Positions 27,237 to 35,186 of a DNA stretch of 64,000 nt are shown here, one piece after another; the first letter of the stretch is position 1, and the number at the start of each line of letters is the position of its first letter. The stretch covers positions 682,001-746,000 of the forward strand of contig NZ_JAGSYA010000004.1 of NCBI RefSeq assembly GCF_025685395.1. Reading direction: 5' to 3'. A program made the translations under genes and the position numbers. Below the pieces are notes generated by a model. That model worked only from the letters and a program-made list of their open reading frames with translations. It made no database searches and had not been told where the DNA came from. This DNA comes from Terriglobus tenax (GTDB lineage: Bacteria; Acidobacteriota; Terriglobia; Terriglobales; Acidobacteriaceae).

Positions 27237-29648
27237 ATGAGCTCAAAAGAAGCCCTGAGCAGCGAAGTGCAAAAGCTGCCCATGATGCCCATCCGCGATA
27301 TGGTCATCTTCCCGCACATGATGACGCCGTTTGTCGTCGGACGCGAGTCGAGCGTACGCGCTCTGGAAGAGGCCCTCAACGGCGACCGCCGTATCTTTCT
27401 GGCAACGCAGCATGACGCTACGGTAGACGACCCGGGCACCGACGATATCTACCAGGTCGGCACCATCGGCAACATCGTGCAAAGCGTGAAGATGCCAGAC
27501 GGCAACATCAAGGTTCTGGTGGAAGGCGTGGAACGCGCCCGTGCCACCGAACTGAACGATGAGGATGGATTCTTCGTCGCCTCCGTTCGCACCGGCAGCG
27601 CCCTGCTGGAGATGACGCCGCAGGTCGAGGCGCTGGTCCAGAAGGTGCACTCCCTGTTTGAGCAGTACGTGAAGCTGCAGCAGTCGCTCAACTACGAGAC
27701 GATGGCCGCCAGCGTCCGCCTGGACGAGCCCGCGAAGCTGGCCGACATGATCGCCGCCAACCTGCAGCTCCGAATTGACGAGAAGCAGGAGCTGCTGGAG
27801 GTCTTCGCTCCGGAACAGCGCCTGTCGCGCGTTGCCGATACGCTTGAGACCGCCATCGAGAAGCTGAACATGGACCGCACCATCCAGTCGCGCGTGAAGC
27901 GCCAGATGGAGCGCGCGCAGAAAGAGTACTACCTCAACGAGAAGATCAAGGCCATCCAGAAGGAACTGGGCCGCGGCGAGAAGAACGAGTTCGACGATCT
28001 GAAGAAGAAGATCGAAGCCGCCGGCATGCCCAAGGAAGCTTTCGACAAGGCGATGCAGGAGCTGAAGAAGCTCGAGGCCATGCCACCCATGTCGGCCGAG
28101 TCCACCGTCAGCCGCAACTACCTTGACTGGCTGCTGGCCGTGCCGTGGAAGAAGAAGTCCAAGGAGATCCGCTCCATTGAGCACGCCGAGAAGGTGCTGA
28201 ACCTGGACCACTATGGCCTGGACAAGATCAAGGACCGCATCCTCGAGTTTCTGGCCGTGCGTCAGCTGGTCAAGAATCCCAAGGGATCGATCCTCTGCTT
28301 CGTCGGGCCTCCGGGCGTCGGCAAGACCTCGCTTGGCATGTCGATCGCCAAGGCCACCGGCCGCAAGTTCGTCCGCATGTCGCTGGGCGGCGTGCGCGAC
28401 GAGGCTGAGATCCGCGGCCATCGCCGGACGTACATTGGCGCCCTGCCCGGACAGATCATCCAGTCGATGAAGAAGGCCGGAACCAAGAACCCGGTCATCA
28501 TGCTCGACGAAATTGACAAGATGGCCTCGGACTTCCGCGGCGATCCGGCCTCGGCCATGCTTGAAGTGTTGGACCCGGAGCAGAACAACAGCTTCCAGGA
28601 CCACTACCTCGACGTGGAGTACGACCTGTCGCAGGTCCTGTTCGTTGCTACGGCCAATGTGCTGCACACCATCCCCGGCCCGCTGCAGGACCGCATGGAG
28701 ATCCTCCGCCTCTCGGGCTACACCGAGATTGAGAAGCTGGAGATCGCCAAGCAGTACCTGCTGAAGAAGCAGTTGGAAGGTACCGGCCTGACCGAAAAGC
28801 AGATCGTCTTCTCCGACGATGCGCTCAGAGAGATCATCCGCTCGTACACGCGCGAAGCCGGCGTCCGCTCCCTGGAGCGGGAGATCGGCAACGTGTGCCG
28901 CAAGGTCGCCCGTCGCGTGGTGAAGAACGGACCGAAGCACAAGGAAGAGGTCACCAAGGACAATCTTGCGGACTTCCTCGGCGTGGCTCGCTTCCGCGAT
29001 TCGCAGGTGCACGAGAAGAGCGAAGTCGGCCTGGTTACCGGCCTTGCATGGACCGAAGTCGGCGGCAGCATTCTGCAGACGGAAGTCCAGGTGCTGGATG
29101 GCAAGGGCAAGCTGACCACCACCGGCCAGCTTGGCGACGTGATGCAGGAGTCGGCGCAGGCCGCTCTCAGCTACGTCCGATCGCGTGCGCACCACCTCGG
29201 CCTGGGTAAGGACTTCTACCGCAACATCGACATCCACGTCCACGTTCCCGAAGGCGCTATCCCCAAGGACGGCCCCTCGGCAGGCATCACGCTGGCCACG
29301 GCGCTCTCCTCGGCCCTGACCAAGATTCCTGTCCGCCGCGAGGTCGCCATGACCGGCGAAGTCACGCTGCGCGGCAAGGTACTTGCCATCGGTGGACTGA
29401 AGGAGAAGCTGCTCGCGGCCCATCGCGCCGGCATCTTTGAAGCCATTCTTCCCGCGGACAACCGCAAGGACCTGGCCGACCTGCCGGAGCTGCTGAAGAG
29501 CAGCATGAAGTTGCACTTTGTCGAGAACATGGACGAGGTGCTGCAGATTGCGCTCGAAGGCAAGCTGCCTGAACTGAAGGAAGAGACCCCGGAAGCCATC
29601 GGCGTCCCTCTGACCGGAAGCGTACAGACCGTGGTCACCCACCAGTAA
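27237..29648 (+). CDS. lon: ATP-dependent Lon protease
   Basis: Three in-frame ATGs lie at 27219, 27228 and 27237; the last is preferred because GGAGG (27222-27226) is then 10 bases upstream. The 803-residue product has a LON N-domain ([17 protein letters not shown]), an AAA domain with GPPGVGKTS, and a C-terminal protease domain with the Ser-Lys dyad S681 (KDGPSAG) and K722 ([14 protein letters not shown]). Positions match E. coli Lon closely. It degrades misfolded and regulatory proteins in the cytoplasm. It lies 189 bases after clpX and ends at a very strong terminator. Confidence 0.97.
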   Translation: MSSKEALSSEVQKLPMMPIRDMVIFPHMMTPFVVGRESSVRALEEALNGDRRIFLATQHDATVDDPGTDDIYQVGTIGNIVQSVKMPDGNIKVLVEGVERARATELNDEDGFFVASVRTGSALLEMTPQVEALVQKVHSLFEQYVKLQQSLNYETMAASVRLDEPAKLADMIAANLQLRIDEKQELLEVFAPEQRLSRVADTLETAIEKLNMDRTIQSRVKRQMERAQKEYYLNEKIKAIQKELGRGEKNEFDDLKKKIEAAGMPKEAFDKAMQELKKLEAMPPMSAESTVSRNYLDWLLAVPWKKKSKEIRSIEHAEKVLNLDHYGLDKIKDRILEFLAVRQLVKNPKGSILCFVGPPGVGKTSLGMSIAKATGRKFVRMSLGGVRDEAEIRGHRRTYIGALPGQIIQSMKKAGTKNPVIMLDEIDKMASDFRGDPASAMLEVLDPEQNNSFQDHYLDVEYDLSQVLFVATANVLHTIPGPLQDRMEILRLSGYTEIEKLEIAKQYLLKKQLEGTGLTEKQIVFSDDALREIIRSYTREAGVRSLEREIGNVCRKVARRVVKNGPKHKEEVTKDNLADFLGVARFRDSQVHEKSEVGLVTGLAWTEVGGSILQTEVQVLDGKGKLTTTGQLGDVMQESAQAALSYVRSRAHHLGLGKDFYRNIDIHVHVPEGAIPKDGPSAGITLATALSSALTKIPVRREVAMTGEVTLRGKVLAIGGLKEKLLAAHRAGIFEAILPADNRKDLADLPELLKSSMKLHFVENMDEVLQIALEGKLPELKEETPEAIGVPLTGSVQTVVTHQ

Positions 29649-29666
29649 GCTTTCGTCGGCAACATC

Positions 29667-29706
29667 AATGACAAAGGCCCAACGCGAGCGTTGGGCCTTT
29701 GTCATT
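29667..29706 (+). terminator. Strong intrinsic terminator of lon
   Basis: A perfect 19-bp stem (AATGACAAAGGCCCAACGC and its complement) with a GA loop, followed by TTCTCTT. It starts 19 bases after the lon stop and could also serve the convergent small membrane gene. Confidence 0.9.
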
Positions 29707-29771
29707 TTCTCTTCCCCATGAAAGAGTGCGGGAATGTTCACATCCGCCCTCATTCGATTACGGAAGAAACT

Positions 29772-29921
29772 CTATGCGGTCTTCCGCCCGCCGATAAAGT
29801 GCATGATCAGGGAGATCACCGCGAAGATCAGCAGCAGATGGATCAGCAGGCTGGAGACATGCATCAGCGTGAAACCGCCGAGCCATGCAAGAACCAGAAT
29901 GATTGCCAGAAGCAGAAACAT
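29772..29921 (-). CDS. Lmo0937/DUF5670-type small membrane protein (49 aa)
   Basis: ATG 29921 follows AAGGAAA on the minus strand. The peptide begins MFLLLAIILVLAWLGGFTLM and ends LIMHFIGGRKTA: two hydrophobic helices with the HVSSLLIHLLLIFAVI segment. This pattern (LLLAIILVLAWLGGF, HVSS.LIH.LL) is that of the lmo0937 family of very small membrane proteins, often stress-related but without known biochemical function. Single gene divergent from the DUF3309 peptide. Confidence 0.8.
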   Translation of the reverse strand: MFLLLAIILVLAWLGGFTLMHVSSLLIHLLLIFAVISLIMHFIGGRKTA

Positions 29922-30116
29922 AATCGTATTTCCTTTCGCGACAAGGTACGCATCGTAGTGCGCCTTACGGAGAAATAGGAGGCGCAAACCGGCAATTTCG
30001 TTGCCTCGCCGTCTGTGCATTCTGGCGGATACGTCTCCGGGCAGCCGAAATCGATCGCGCCGCATCTACTTTTCCCGACGCACGATTTCAGTCACGCGCT
30101 TTCACGGAGGTTCCCT

Positions 30117-30266
30117 ATGCTGATCCTGCTGATTATTCTGCTTCTCCTGATGTTCGGTGCCTTTCCTTCCTGGCCCTACAGCCGCGGCTGGGGCTATTAC
30201 CCCACCGGCGGACTCGGCCTGATCGTTCTCATCGTCCTGGTGCTGCTGCTGACGCGCGGCGTCTAA
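30117..30266 (+). CDS. DUF3309-type small membrane protein (49 aa)
   Basis: ATG 30117 follows GGAGG by 6 bases. The peptide has a leucine/isoleucine-rich first helix (MLILLIILLLLMFGAFPSWP), an aromatic linker (YSRGWGYYPTGG) and a second helix (LIVLIVLVLLLTRGV). This is the DUF3309 layout. Function unknown. It forms a divergent pair with the lmo0937-type gene, sharing a 195-base promoter region. Confidence 0.8.
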   Translation: MLILLIILLLLMFGAFPSWPYSRGWGYYPTGGLGLIVLIVLVLLLTRGV

Positions 30267-30285
30267 AATCATTCCGGCTCTGGGT

Positions 30286-30316
30286 GTCCCATCCATCGCA
30301 AAACGATGGATGGGAC
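30286..30316 (+). terminator. Hairpin after the DUF3309 gene
   Basis: A perfect 13-bp stem GTCCCATCCATCG / CGATGGATGGGAC with a CAAAA loop, 19 bases after the stop. It is followed by CTCTCTTCCCC rather than a T run, so termination may be partial. Confidence 0.5.
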
Positions 30317-30371
30317 GCCTCTCTTCCCCTTGTTATCATCGAAGGCAATCCTCTGCCGGAGATTGCCTTCG

Positions 30372-31547
30372 ATGCCTACCGCTTCCACCACCTCGTCCCT
30401 GCGTCTCAGCAAGCTGGCGCCGTCCATCGTGCAGTCTGAGATTCGCGCGATGACCATCGCCTGCAACGCCATCGACGGCATCAACATGAGCCAGGGTGTC
30501 TGCGACACTGACCCGCCGCATCCCGTCATTGAAGGCGCGGTGGAGGCCATGCGCAACGGCTTCAACATCTACGCCCGCATGGACGGCATCGACAGCCTGC
30601 GCCACGCCATCGCCCGCAAGTTCGCGCACTACAACGCGCTTACCGCTGATCCTGACGGCGAGATCCTGGTCACTACCGGCACCACCGGAGCCATGCTCGC
30701 CACCTGCATGGCGTTGTTTGATCCCGGCGACGAGATCATCGTCTTTGAGCCCTTCTACGGCTACCACGTCAACATGCTCATTGGTCTGAACCTGAAGCCG
30801 GTCATCGTCCCGCTTTCCGCGCCGCGCTGGGACTTCGATCCCGAAACCCTCGCCGCTGCCATCACGCCAAAGACGCGCGCCATTATCGTGAACACGCCGG
30901 GCAATCCCTCGGGCAAGGTCTTCACACGCACCGAGTTGGAAGCTCTTGCGCAGATCGCCGTCGACAACGACCTGTTCGTCATCACCGACGAGATCTATGA
31001 GTACTTCCTCTACGACGGCCGCGAGCACATCTCGCCCGCAACGTTGCCTGGCATGGCCGAACGCACCATCACCATCGCCGGCTTCTCGAAGACCTTCTCT
31101 GTGACCGGCTGGCGGCTTGGCTACCTGCACGCCAGCAAGCGCTGGACGCCGTCGATTGCTTACTTCCACGATCTGCTCTTCATCTCAGCGCCAGCGCCGC
31201 TGCAGCATGGTGTCGCCGCTGGCCTCTGCGACCTGCCTGACAGCTTCTACACTGACATGCTGGCCGAGTATGCCACCAAACGCGACAAGACCGTCACCGC
31301 CCTCACAGACGCCGGTCTAACACCGACCATCCCGCAGGGCGCGTACTACATCCTCGCCGACGTCACCCGCGTTGAAGGTACGACCGCCAAAGAGAAGGCA
31401 CGTAACCTGCTGAAGCAGGTTGGCGTAGCCGCCGTCGCAGGCTCCGCCTTCTTCCGCCCCGGACATGGCGAGAACCTGCTGCGGTTCTGCTATGCGAAGA
31501 AGGATGATGCTCTGGATGAGGCCTGCCGGAGACTCAGGTCGCTGTAG
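30372..31547 (+). CDS. PLP-dependent class I/II aminotransferase
   Basis: ATG 30372 gives MPTASTTSSLRLSKLAPSIV and 391 residues, normal for fold-type I AspB-like enzymes. Landmarks are the INMSQGVCDTDPP opening, the TTGTTGAMLATCMAL phosphate-binding region, NTPGNPSGKVF, DEIYEYFLYD, the Schiff-base lysine K240 in GFSKTFSVTGWRLGY and the carboxylate arginine in ENLLRFCYAK. It transfers an amino group between an amino acid and a 2-oxo acid; substrate not readable, though the INMSQGV pattern is like kynurenine/methionine aminotransferases. It is single, ended by a bidirectional terminator. Its closeness to the SAM-riboswitch locus is suggestive only. Confidence 0.85.
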   Translation: MPTASTTSSLRLSKLAPSIVQSEIRAMTIACNAIDGINMSQGVCDTDPPHPVIEGAVEAMRNGFNIYARMDGIDSLRHAIARKFAHYNALTADPDGEILVTTGTTGAMLATCMALFDPGDEIIVFEPFYGYHVNMLIGLNLKPVIVPLSAPRWDFDPETLAAAITPKTRAIIVNTPGNPSGKVFTRTELEALAQIAVDNDLFVITDEIYEYFLYDGREHISPATLPGMAERTITIAGFSKTFSVTGWRLGYLHASKRWTPSIAYFHDLLFISAPAPLQHGVAAGLCDLPDSFYTDMLAEYATKRDKTVTALTDAGLTPTIPQGAYYILADVTRVEGTTAKEKARNLLKQVGVAAVAGSAFFRPGHGENLLRFCYAKKDDALDEACRRLRSL

Positions 31548-31555
31548 CTTTTCTG

Positions 31556-31596
31556 TTTGTCATTTCGGAGCGAAGCGGAGAAATCCGCTTCGCAAG
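31556..31596. repeat. REP-like dispersed palindromic repeat, copy 1
   Basis: The segment TTGTCATTTCGGAGCGAAGC continuing GGAGAAATCCGCTTC has the same pattern as the copy at 31997-32034. Partly self-complementary; lies between the aminotransferase stop and the terminator. Confidence 0.5.
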
Positions 31597-31632
31597 ATAT
31601 AGCAGATCCCTATGGGATAGGGAACAAAAAAC

Positions 31633-31660
31633 AAAGCCCGCCAACCGGCGGGCTTTTCTG
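31633..31660. terminator. Bidirectional intrinsic terminator
   Basis: Stem AAAGCCCGCC / GGCGGGCTTT with AACC loop; TTTTCTG on the plus side and a run of A (T on the minus side) upstream. It serves both the aminotransferase gene and the convergent sulfur-carrier gene. Confidence 0.87.
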
Positions 31661-31685
31661 ACAACTTACAACCGAGCACTGTGAA

Positions 31686-31967
31686 CTAGCAGCACCCACC
31701 GGCAATGCTCGGGATCAGCATGATCTCATCGCCATCTTCAAACGTATGCGACTCTCCGCCGAGAAAGCGGATGTCCTCATCGTTCACATACACGTTGATG
31801 AACTGGCGCAGCTTGCCGCTCTCGTCCTTGATGTGCGATCCCAGCGCCGGGAACTTCACGCCAAGATCTTCCACCAGTGCGGGCAGATTGGCAGCGGTCG
31901 AATCAACCTTCTTAACACCATCCGTGTGACGAACAAACGCAGTCGGCAACAATACTTTTATAGACAT
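31686..31967 (-). CDS. ThiS/MoaD-like sulfur carrier protein
   Basis: The 93-residue product is a ubiquitin-like beta-grasp protein: IKVLLPTAFVRHTDG, LPALVEDLGVKFPAL, INVYVNDEDIRFL and GDEIMLIPSIAGG. Members carry sulfur as a C-terminal Gly-Gly thiocarboxylate formed by an E1-like adenylyltransferase. Here the tail is GGCC, so either two cysteines must be clipped off first or the family works differently. GAAGGGAAG precedes the ATG. It lies 93 bases after a threonine-synthase-like PLP gene under a SAM-type riboswitch, which suggests a role in sulfur transfer to a homoserine derivative rather than in molybdopterin or thiamine synthesis. No E1 or protease gene is adjacent. Confidence 0.85.
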   Translation of the reverse strand: MSIKVLLPTAFVRHTDGVKKVDSTAANLPALVEDLGVKFPALGSHIKDESGKLRQFINVYVNDEDIRFLGGESHTFEDGDEIMLIPSIAGGCC

Positions 31968-31996
31968 CGCGTACTTCCCTTCTTCTCATGCGCTTT

Positions 31997-32034
31997 TATT
32001 TGTCATTCCGCAGCGCAGCGGAGGAATCTGCTTT
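31997..32034. repeat. REP-like dispersed palindromic repeat, copy 2
   Basis: TTGTCATTCCGCAGCGCAGC continuing GGAGGAATCTGCTTTT: inner arms (CCGC..GCGG, GATTCC-like ends) are self-complementary. It matches copy 1 at 31556-31596 at most positions. It lies between thrC and the carrier gene. Confidence 0.55.
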
Positions 32035-32060
32035 TCCTGACAACTAAGAGCTAACAACTG

Positions 32061-33341
32061 TTACCGGGCTACCAGTTCGGCTTCTTCCGCCGCAACCCCG
32101 TTGATCTCCTTCAGATACGCATCGAACTCGGCCAGCTTCGGCTTTACTGCGCGTCCAAAGTCATAGCGGCTGGTCAGCACGTCGGTCGTCTTCAGGCCAT
32201 TGCCGGTAATGCAAACCACCGTCGTCTGGTCCTTGTCGATGCGGCCCTCGGCAATCAGCTTCGCCGTCACGGCAGTGGTGACGCCGCCGGCCGTCTCCGT
32301 GAAGATGCCTTCCGTCTCCGCCAGTTCCTGCATGCCGCTGACAATCTCCACGTCCGAAACATCCTCAGCCCAGCCACCGCTCTCGCGGCACAGCTTTGCT
32401 GCAAACGGGCCATCAGCCGGGTTGCCAATCGCCAGTGAGCGGGCAATCGTGTCCGGCTTCTGCGGCTCGTGGCGGTCCAGGTTGTTCTTTACCGCGTGCG
32501 AGATCGGGGAGCAGCCCGTGGCCTGCGCTCCAAAGAACTTCACATGCTTTGCCTCGACCAGCCCCAGGTACACCAGCTCGTCAAAGGCCTTCTTGATCTT
32601 GCGAATCAGTGAGCCGCCGGCCATCGGAACGACAACGTTATCCGGCAGCTTCCATCCCAGCTGCTCGGCAATCTCATAGCCCACGGTCTTTGAGCCCTCG
32701 GCATAGTACGGCCGCAGGTTCACGTTTACAAAGCCCCAGTTGTACTCATCGGCAATCTGCGAGCACAGGCGATTCACGTGGTCATAGTTACCATCGATCC
32801 GCACCAGGCGCGCGCCATACACCAGCGTGTTGATAATCTTCGCCGGCTCCAGGTCAGCCGGCACCAGGATGCAGCTCTTCAGTCCAAGGCGCGCCGCCTG
32901 CGCCGCCACGGAGTTGGCCAGGTTGCCGGTTGAGCTTGCGCCCACCGTCTCAAAGCCGAAGAAACGGGCATTCGCCAGCGCCACGGCGACAACACGATCC
33001 TTGAAGCTCAGCGTCGGGAAGCACACCGCGTCGTTCTTGACATACAGATTCGCCGCACCCAGGCGCTTGCCCAGGTTATTTGCCTTCACCAGCGGCGTAA
33101 AGCCAACCGGCAGGTCGGGCTGAAAGCCCTCGGGAATGGGAAGCAGAGCGCGATAGCGCCAGATGCTGGCCGGGCCAGAGGAAATGGACTCACGGGTGAC
33201 CTTGCCCTTCACGGCATCCAGGTCATACTCCAGCTCCAGCGGATAGAAGCACTCGTCACAGGCAGACAGCGGCTGGTTGCCATAGTTCTTGCCGCAGCTC
33301 TTGCACTTCAATACGTACGTGACACACGCACCATCGGACAT
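32061..33341 (-). CDS. thrC: Threonine synthase-like PLP enzyme with N-terminal zinc ribbon
   Basis: The 426-residue product has an N-terminal rubredoxin-like ribbon (C13, C16, C28, C31), the fold-type II PLP lysine K114 in LSFKDR, SSTGNLANSVAAQAARLG, the phosphate-binding loop PMAGGSLIRKI and a late TGNGLKTTD segment. This matches the zinc-ribbon threonine synthase group, which converts O-phosphohomoserine to threonine. GGGGAG precedes the ATG. The leader (33483-33560) folds as a SAM-I/IV-type riboswitch and the next gene is a ThiS/MoaD-like sulfur carrier. Both point to sulfur metabolism, so the enzyme may instead use the same substrate for gamma-replacement to homocysteine. By family alone, threonine synthase is the conservative call. 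Confidence 0.85.
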   Translation of the reverse strand: MSDGACVTYVLKCKSCGKNYGNQPLSACDECFYPLELEYDLDAVKGKVTRESISSGPASIWRYRALLPIPEGFQPDLPVGFTPLVKANNLGKRLGAANLYVKNDAVCFPTLSFKDRVVAVALANARFFGFETVGASSTGNLANSVAAQAARLGLKSCILVPADLEPAKIINTLVYGARLVRIDGNYDHVNRLCSQIADEYNWGFVNVNLRPYYAEGSKTVGYEIAEQLGWKLPDNVVVPMAGGSLIRKIKKAFDELVYLGLVEAKHVKFFGAQATGCSPISHAVKNNLDRHEPQKPDTIARSLAIGNPADGPFAAKLCRESGGWAEDVSDVEIVSGMQELAETEGIFTETAGGVTTAVTAKLIAEGRIDKDQTTVVCITGNGLKTTDVLTSRYDFGRAVKPKLAEFDAYLKEINGVAAEEAELVAR

Positions 33342-33717
33342 ACGTTCTTACTCCCCATGGCGGAGGAAGTCCGGTCCGGTGACGTTGTCTCTCTGGAAGC
33401 TGGCCTCAGACCCTGGAACGAGGAGGCACGGGGAAGGAATTGAAAACGTTCCTTACTCCGAATCTCATGTTCCCTGTCGCCAGGAGAGAGTTGACACCGG
33501 TACGCCTTTGTTCTGTCCGGTTGTCGTGGCGTCACAGGGCTCGTCCCTCAACCACTCTTCATGAAATTCGCGCTGGACCTTGCGACCCAGCTTGAATGTA
33601 TTGTTTGTATCACCGCGCTGCCCGGCGGCACAACCTGGAGTGCAGCCAATGGGGATTGGGCGCAGTGAATGGCATCAAACATGTGGAAATCGGCTCCCGC
33701 CGGACCTCATGGAGGTT
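33342..33717. other. 376-base region upstream of thrC: riboswitch, leader and promoter
   Basis: It holds the SAM-type aptamer (33483-33560, minus), then a downstream leader of about 140 bases with a 6-bp hairpin AAGGAA/TTCCTT near 33432-33455 that might act in the expression platform, and the presumed promoter between 33561 and 33717. No protein gene was recognised here. Confidence 0.6.
33483..33560 (-). promoter_or_regulatory. SAM riboswitch aptamer (SAM-I/SAM-IV clan, P4 absent)
   Basis: Reading the minus strand from 33560: AGAG starts P1; GTGG (33555-33552) pairs with CCAC (33529-33526) as P2; inside it GAGGGA...GCCC...TGACG is the SAM-I kink-turn core. Then CAACCGG pairs with CCGGTG as P3, with the conserved CAACC and GGTGTCAA strands (family CAACC and GGTGCCAA), and CTCT closes P1. 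No P4 stem is present, and a GCGA-tetraloop hairpin (CCTG/CAGG) follows P1 at once, as P5 does in SAM-IV. SAM binding would switch the downstream thrC-carrier unit. P1 is short (about 4 bp), the weakest point. Confidence 0.72.
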
Positions 33718-34086
33718 CTACTCGGGCTGGACCATCTCTTTTACGCCCTCGACGAACCGCGCCGGGTCAAACTCCGTCCGCAGGATCTCATCCGGGCAGT
33801 CGGTCATCAGAGCTACGCGCCAGTTGCAGACAAAGGCCACCATCTGCTCCGGCTGGGCTGTCTTGATCTCGCTGCACAGCGTTTCGGCGTCATGCACGCC
33901 GCTTTCGCCTTCGACATCGATCAGCACCAGGTCATAGTGCCTTTGCCAGAACGCAACCCGCCCCTCGGCCAGATCCATAACGGAGTCGACGTCATAGCCG
34001 GAGAGACGCAGAATCTGGTCCCGCAGGGGACGCAGCATGTCCCGCTTGCAGAAATGGAGAATCGTTTTCTTGTGAGGTGCAGACAT
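33718..34086 (-). CDS. Receiver-like protein lacking the acidic pair
   Basis: The 122-residue product follows a CheY-like receiver fold: strand 1 TILHFCKRD, helix MLRPLRDQILRLSG, strand 3 DLVLIDVEGE with a phospho-acceptor-like D57, and strand 4 QMVAFVCNW. The usual D-D pair after strand 1 is replaced by CKRD, and the T/S and K of strands 4 and 5 are not evident. It probably does not accept phosphate in the normal way and may be a pseudo-receiver. No output domain and no kinase gene nearby. It lies downstream of nuoI (32-base gap). Confidence 0.65.
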   Translation of the reverse strand: MSAPHKKTILHFCKRDMLRPLRDQILRLSGYDVDSVMDLAEGRVAFWQRHYDLVLIDVEGESGVHDAETLCSEIKTAQPEQMVAFVCNWRVALMTDCPDEILRTEFDPARFVEGVKEMVQPE

Positions 34087-34118
34087 ATGGGGAATCGCTT
34101 CCCCTATTTTACGCTGTC

Positions 34119-34622
34119 CTAAGCGAGAACTTCAGCTTTCTCGGTCGACGATGCCGCACGCGCCGGCAGGATCTGCGAGGGCACCAGAAGATCGTCCTTA
34201 CGCATCACCAGGCTGGTCGCATTCAGGCTGGCCAGCTCAAAGCCGTGACCGTGCGTGATGGCGTCGGTCGGACATGCCTCGACACAGTAACCGCAGAAGA
34301 TGCAGCGGTTGTAGTCGATGTTGTAGACCTTCGCGTAACGCTCCGACGAGCTGATGCGCTTCTCTTCCGTATTGTCCGCCGCTTCAATAAAAATGCAGTT
34401 CGACGGGCATGCCGCAGCGCACAGGAAGCAGGCAACGCACTTCTCCAGGCCGTTTTCATCGCGCTGCAGCTGGTGCTTGCCGCGGAAACGCTCCTGGAAC
34501 TGCGCGCCACGCATCGGCCCCTTCCCGTCAGGGTAGTTCTCAACCTCGGTGGGCTGGAACATTTCCTTCAGGGTGATGCTCATACCTTTGGCGATCGCGG
34601 CTGCGTTGCTGACGATGGACAT
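34119..34622 (-). CDS. nuoI: NADH-quinone oxidoreductase subunit I (8Fe ferredoxin), orphan
   Basis: The 167-residue product has two 4Fe-4S motifs: C62-C65-C68-C72 (CVACFLCAAAC, followed by PSNC) and C107-C110-C113-C117 (CIFCGYCVEAC, followed by PTDAI), with the NuoI-type opening AIAKGMSITLKEMFQ and FRGKHQLQRDENGLEKC. NuoI links the peripheral arm of complex I to the quinone site. None of the other 13 subunit genes is here, so this is a detached copy. There is no clear ribosome site, and a TATACT hexamer lies only 9 bases before the ATG on the minus strand, so the mRNA might be nearly leaderless. Confidence 0.9.
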   Translation of the reverse strand: MSIVSNAAAIAKGMSITLKEMFQPTEVENYPDGKGPMRGAQFQERFRGKHQLQRDENGLEKCVACFLCAAACPSNCIFIEAADNTEEKRISSSERYAKVYNIDYNRCIFCGYCVEACPTDAITHGHGFELASLNATSLVMRKDDLLVPSQILPARAASSTEKAEVLA

Positions 34623-34664
34623 GCTTTGAGTATATGACACAGGTGGGCTAGGCTGGTAACCACC

Positions 34665-35183
34665 ATGCGCGACAGCTGCCTTGCCCTCGTCCTCACTCTT
34701 GCTTCCCTTCCCGTCCTGGCGCAAAGTGCACAGCCCATGGCGCATGCCCCCGCCAGCGCCTCCACCTCGCTCACCATCACCGGCCCCGGCGGTAAAGTGC
34801 TGAAGCTATCGCCCGAAGATCTGAAAGCCATGCCGCACAAGACCGCCGAGGTCTTCAACGAGCATGCCAAGGCCAAGGAAAGCTACTCCGGCGTGCCACT
34901 CTCCGATCTGTTGAAGCAGGTTGATGCCCCCACCGGCGAAAAGCTGCGCGGCAAACTCTACCTGCTTGGCGTTATTGCCGAGGGCGCTGACCACTACCGC
35001 GTGCTCTACTCCCTGGCCGAAACCGATCCTGCCAATCACACGGGTGACGTGCTGATCGCCGACCAGGTGGACGGCAAACCGATCGACAAGGACGGAGCCT
35101 TCAAACTGATCAGCACGGAAGAAAAACGCCCGGCGCGCTGGGTCCGCAACCTGACAGCGATCACCGTCAAGCCGGTCGAATAG
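34665..35183 (+). CDS. Exported small protein with molybdopterin-oxidoreductase-like fold
   Basis: The 172-residue product has a signal peptide (CLALVLTLASLPVLAQ) and a body with LTITGPGGKVLKLSPEDLKA, YSGVPLSDLLKQV and VLYSLAETDP. This is the shortened sulfite-oxidase/molybdopterin-binding-like fold found in many exported proteins (YSGVPLSDLL corresponds to the family Y-x-G-V-x-L-x-x-L-L). The conserved cofactor cysteine is absent, so it probably does not hold molybdopterin and may be a binding protein. Divergent from nuoI and convergent with the PhyH gene, 3 bases apart. Confidence 0.7.
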   Translation: MRDSCLALVLTLASLPVLAQSAQPMAHAPASASTSLTITGPGGKVLKLSPEDLKAMPHKTAEVFNEHAKAKESYSGVPLSDLLKQVDAPTGEKLRGKLYLLGVIAEGADHYRVLYSLAETDPANHTGDVLIADQVDGKPIDKDGAFKLISTEEKRPARWVRNLTAITVKPVE

Positions 35184-35186
35184 CGC

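Noticed and set aside
27243-29753. 836-codon minus-strand frame across lon
   Set aside because: It is the antisense of an unmistakable lon gene; composition (Leu/His/Val/Asp/Gly-rich, no domain) is the typical shadow of GC-rich coding DNA.
33432-33455. AAGGAA/TTCCTT hairpin as a complete riboswitch terminator
   Set aside because: The stem is only 6 bp and no T run follows; it may be part of the expression platform but cannot be called a terminator.
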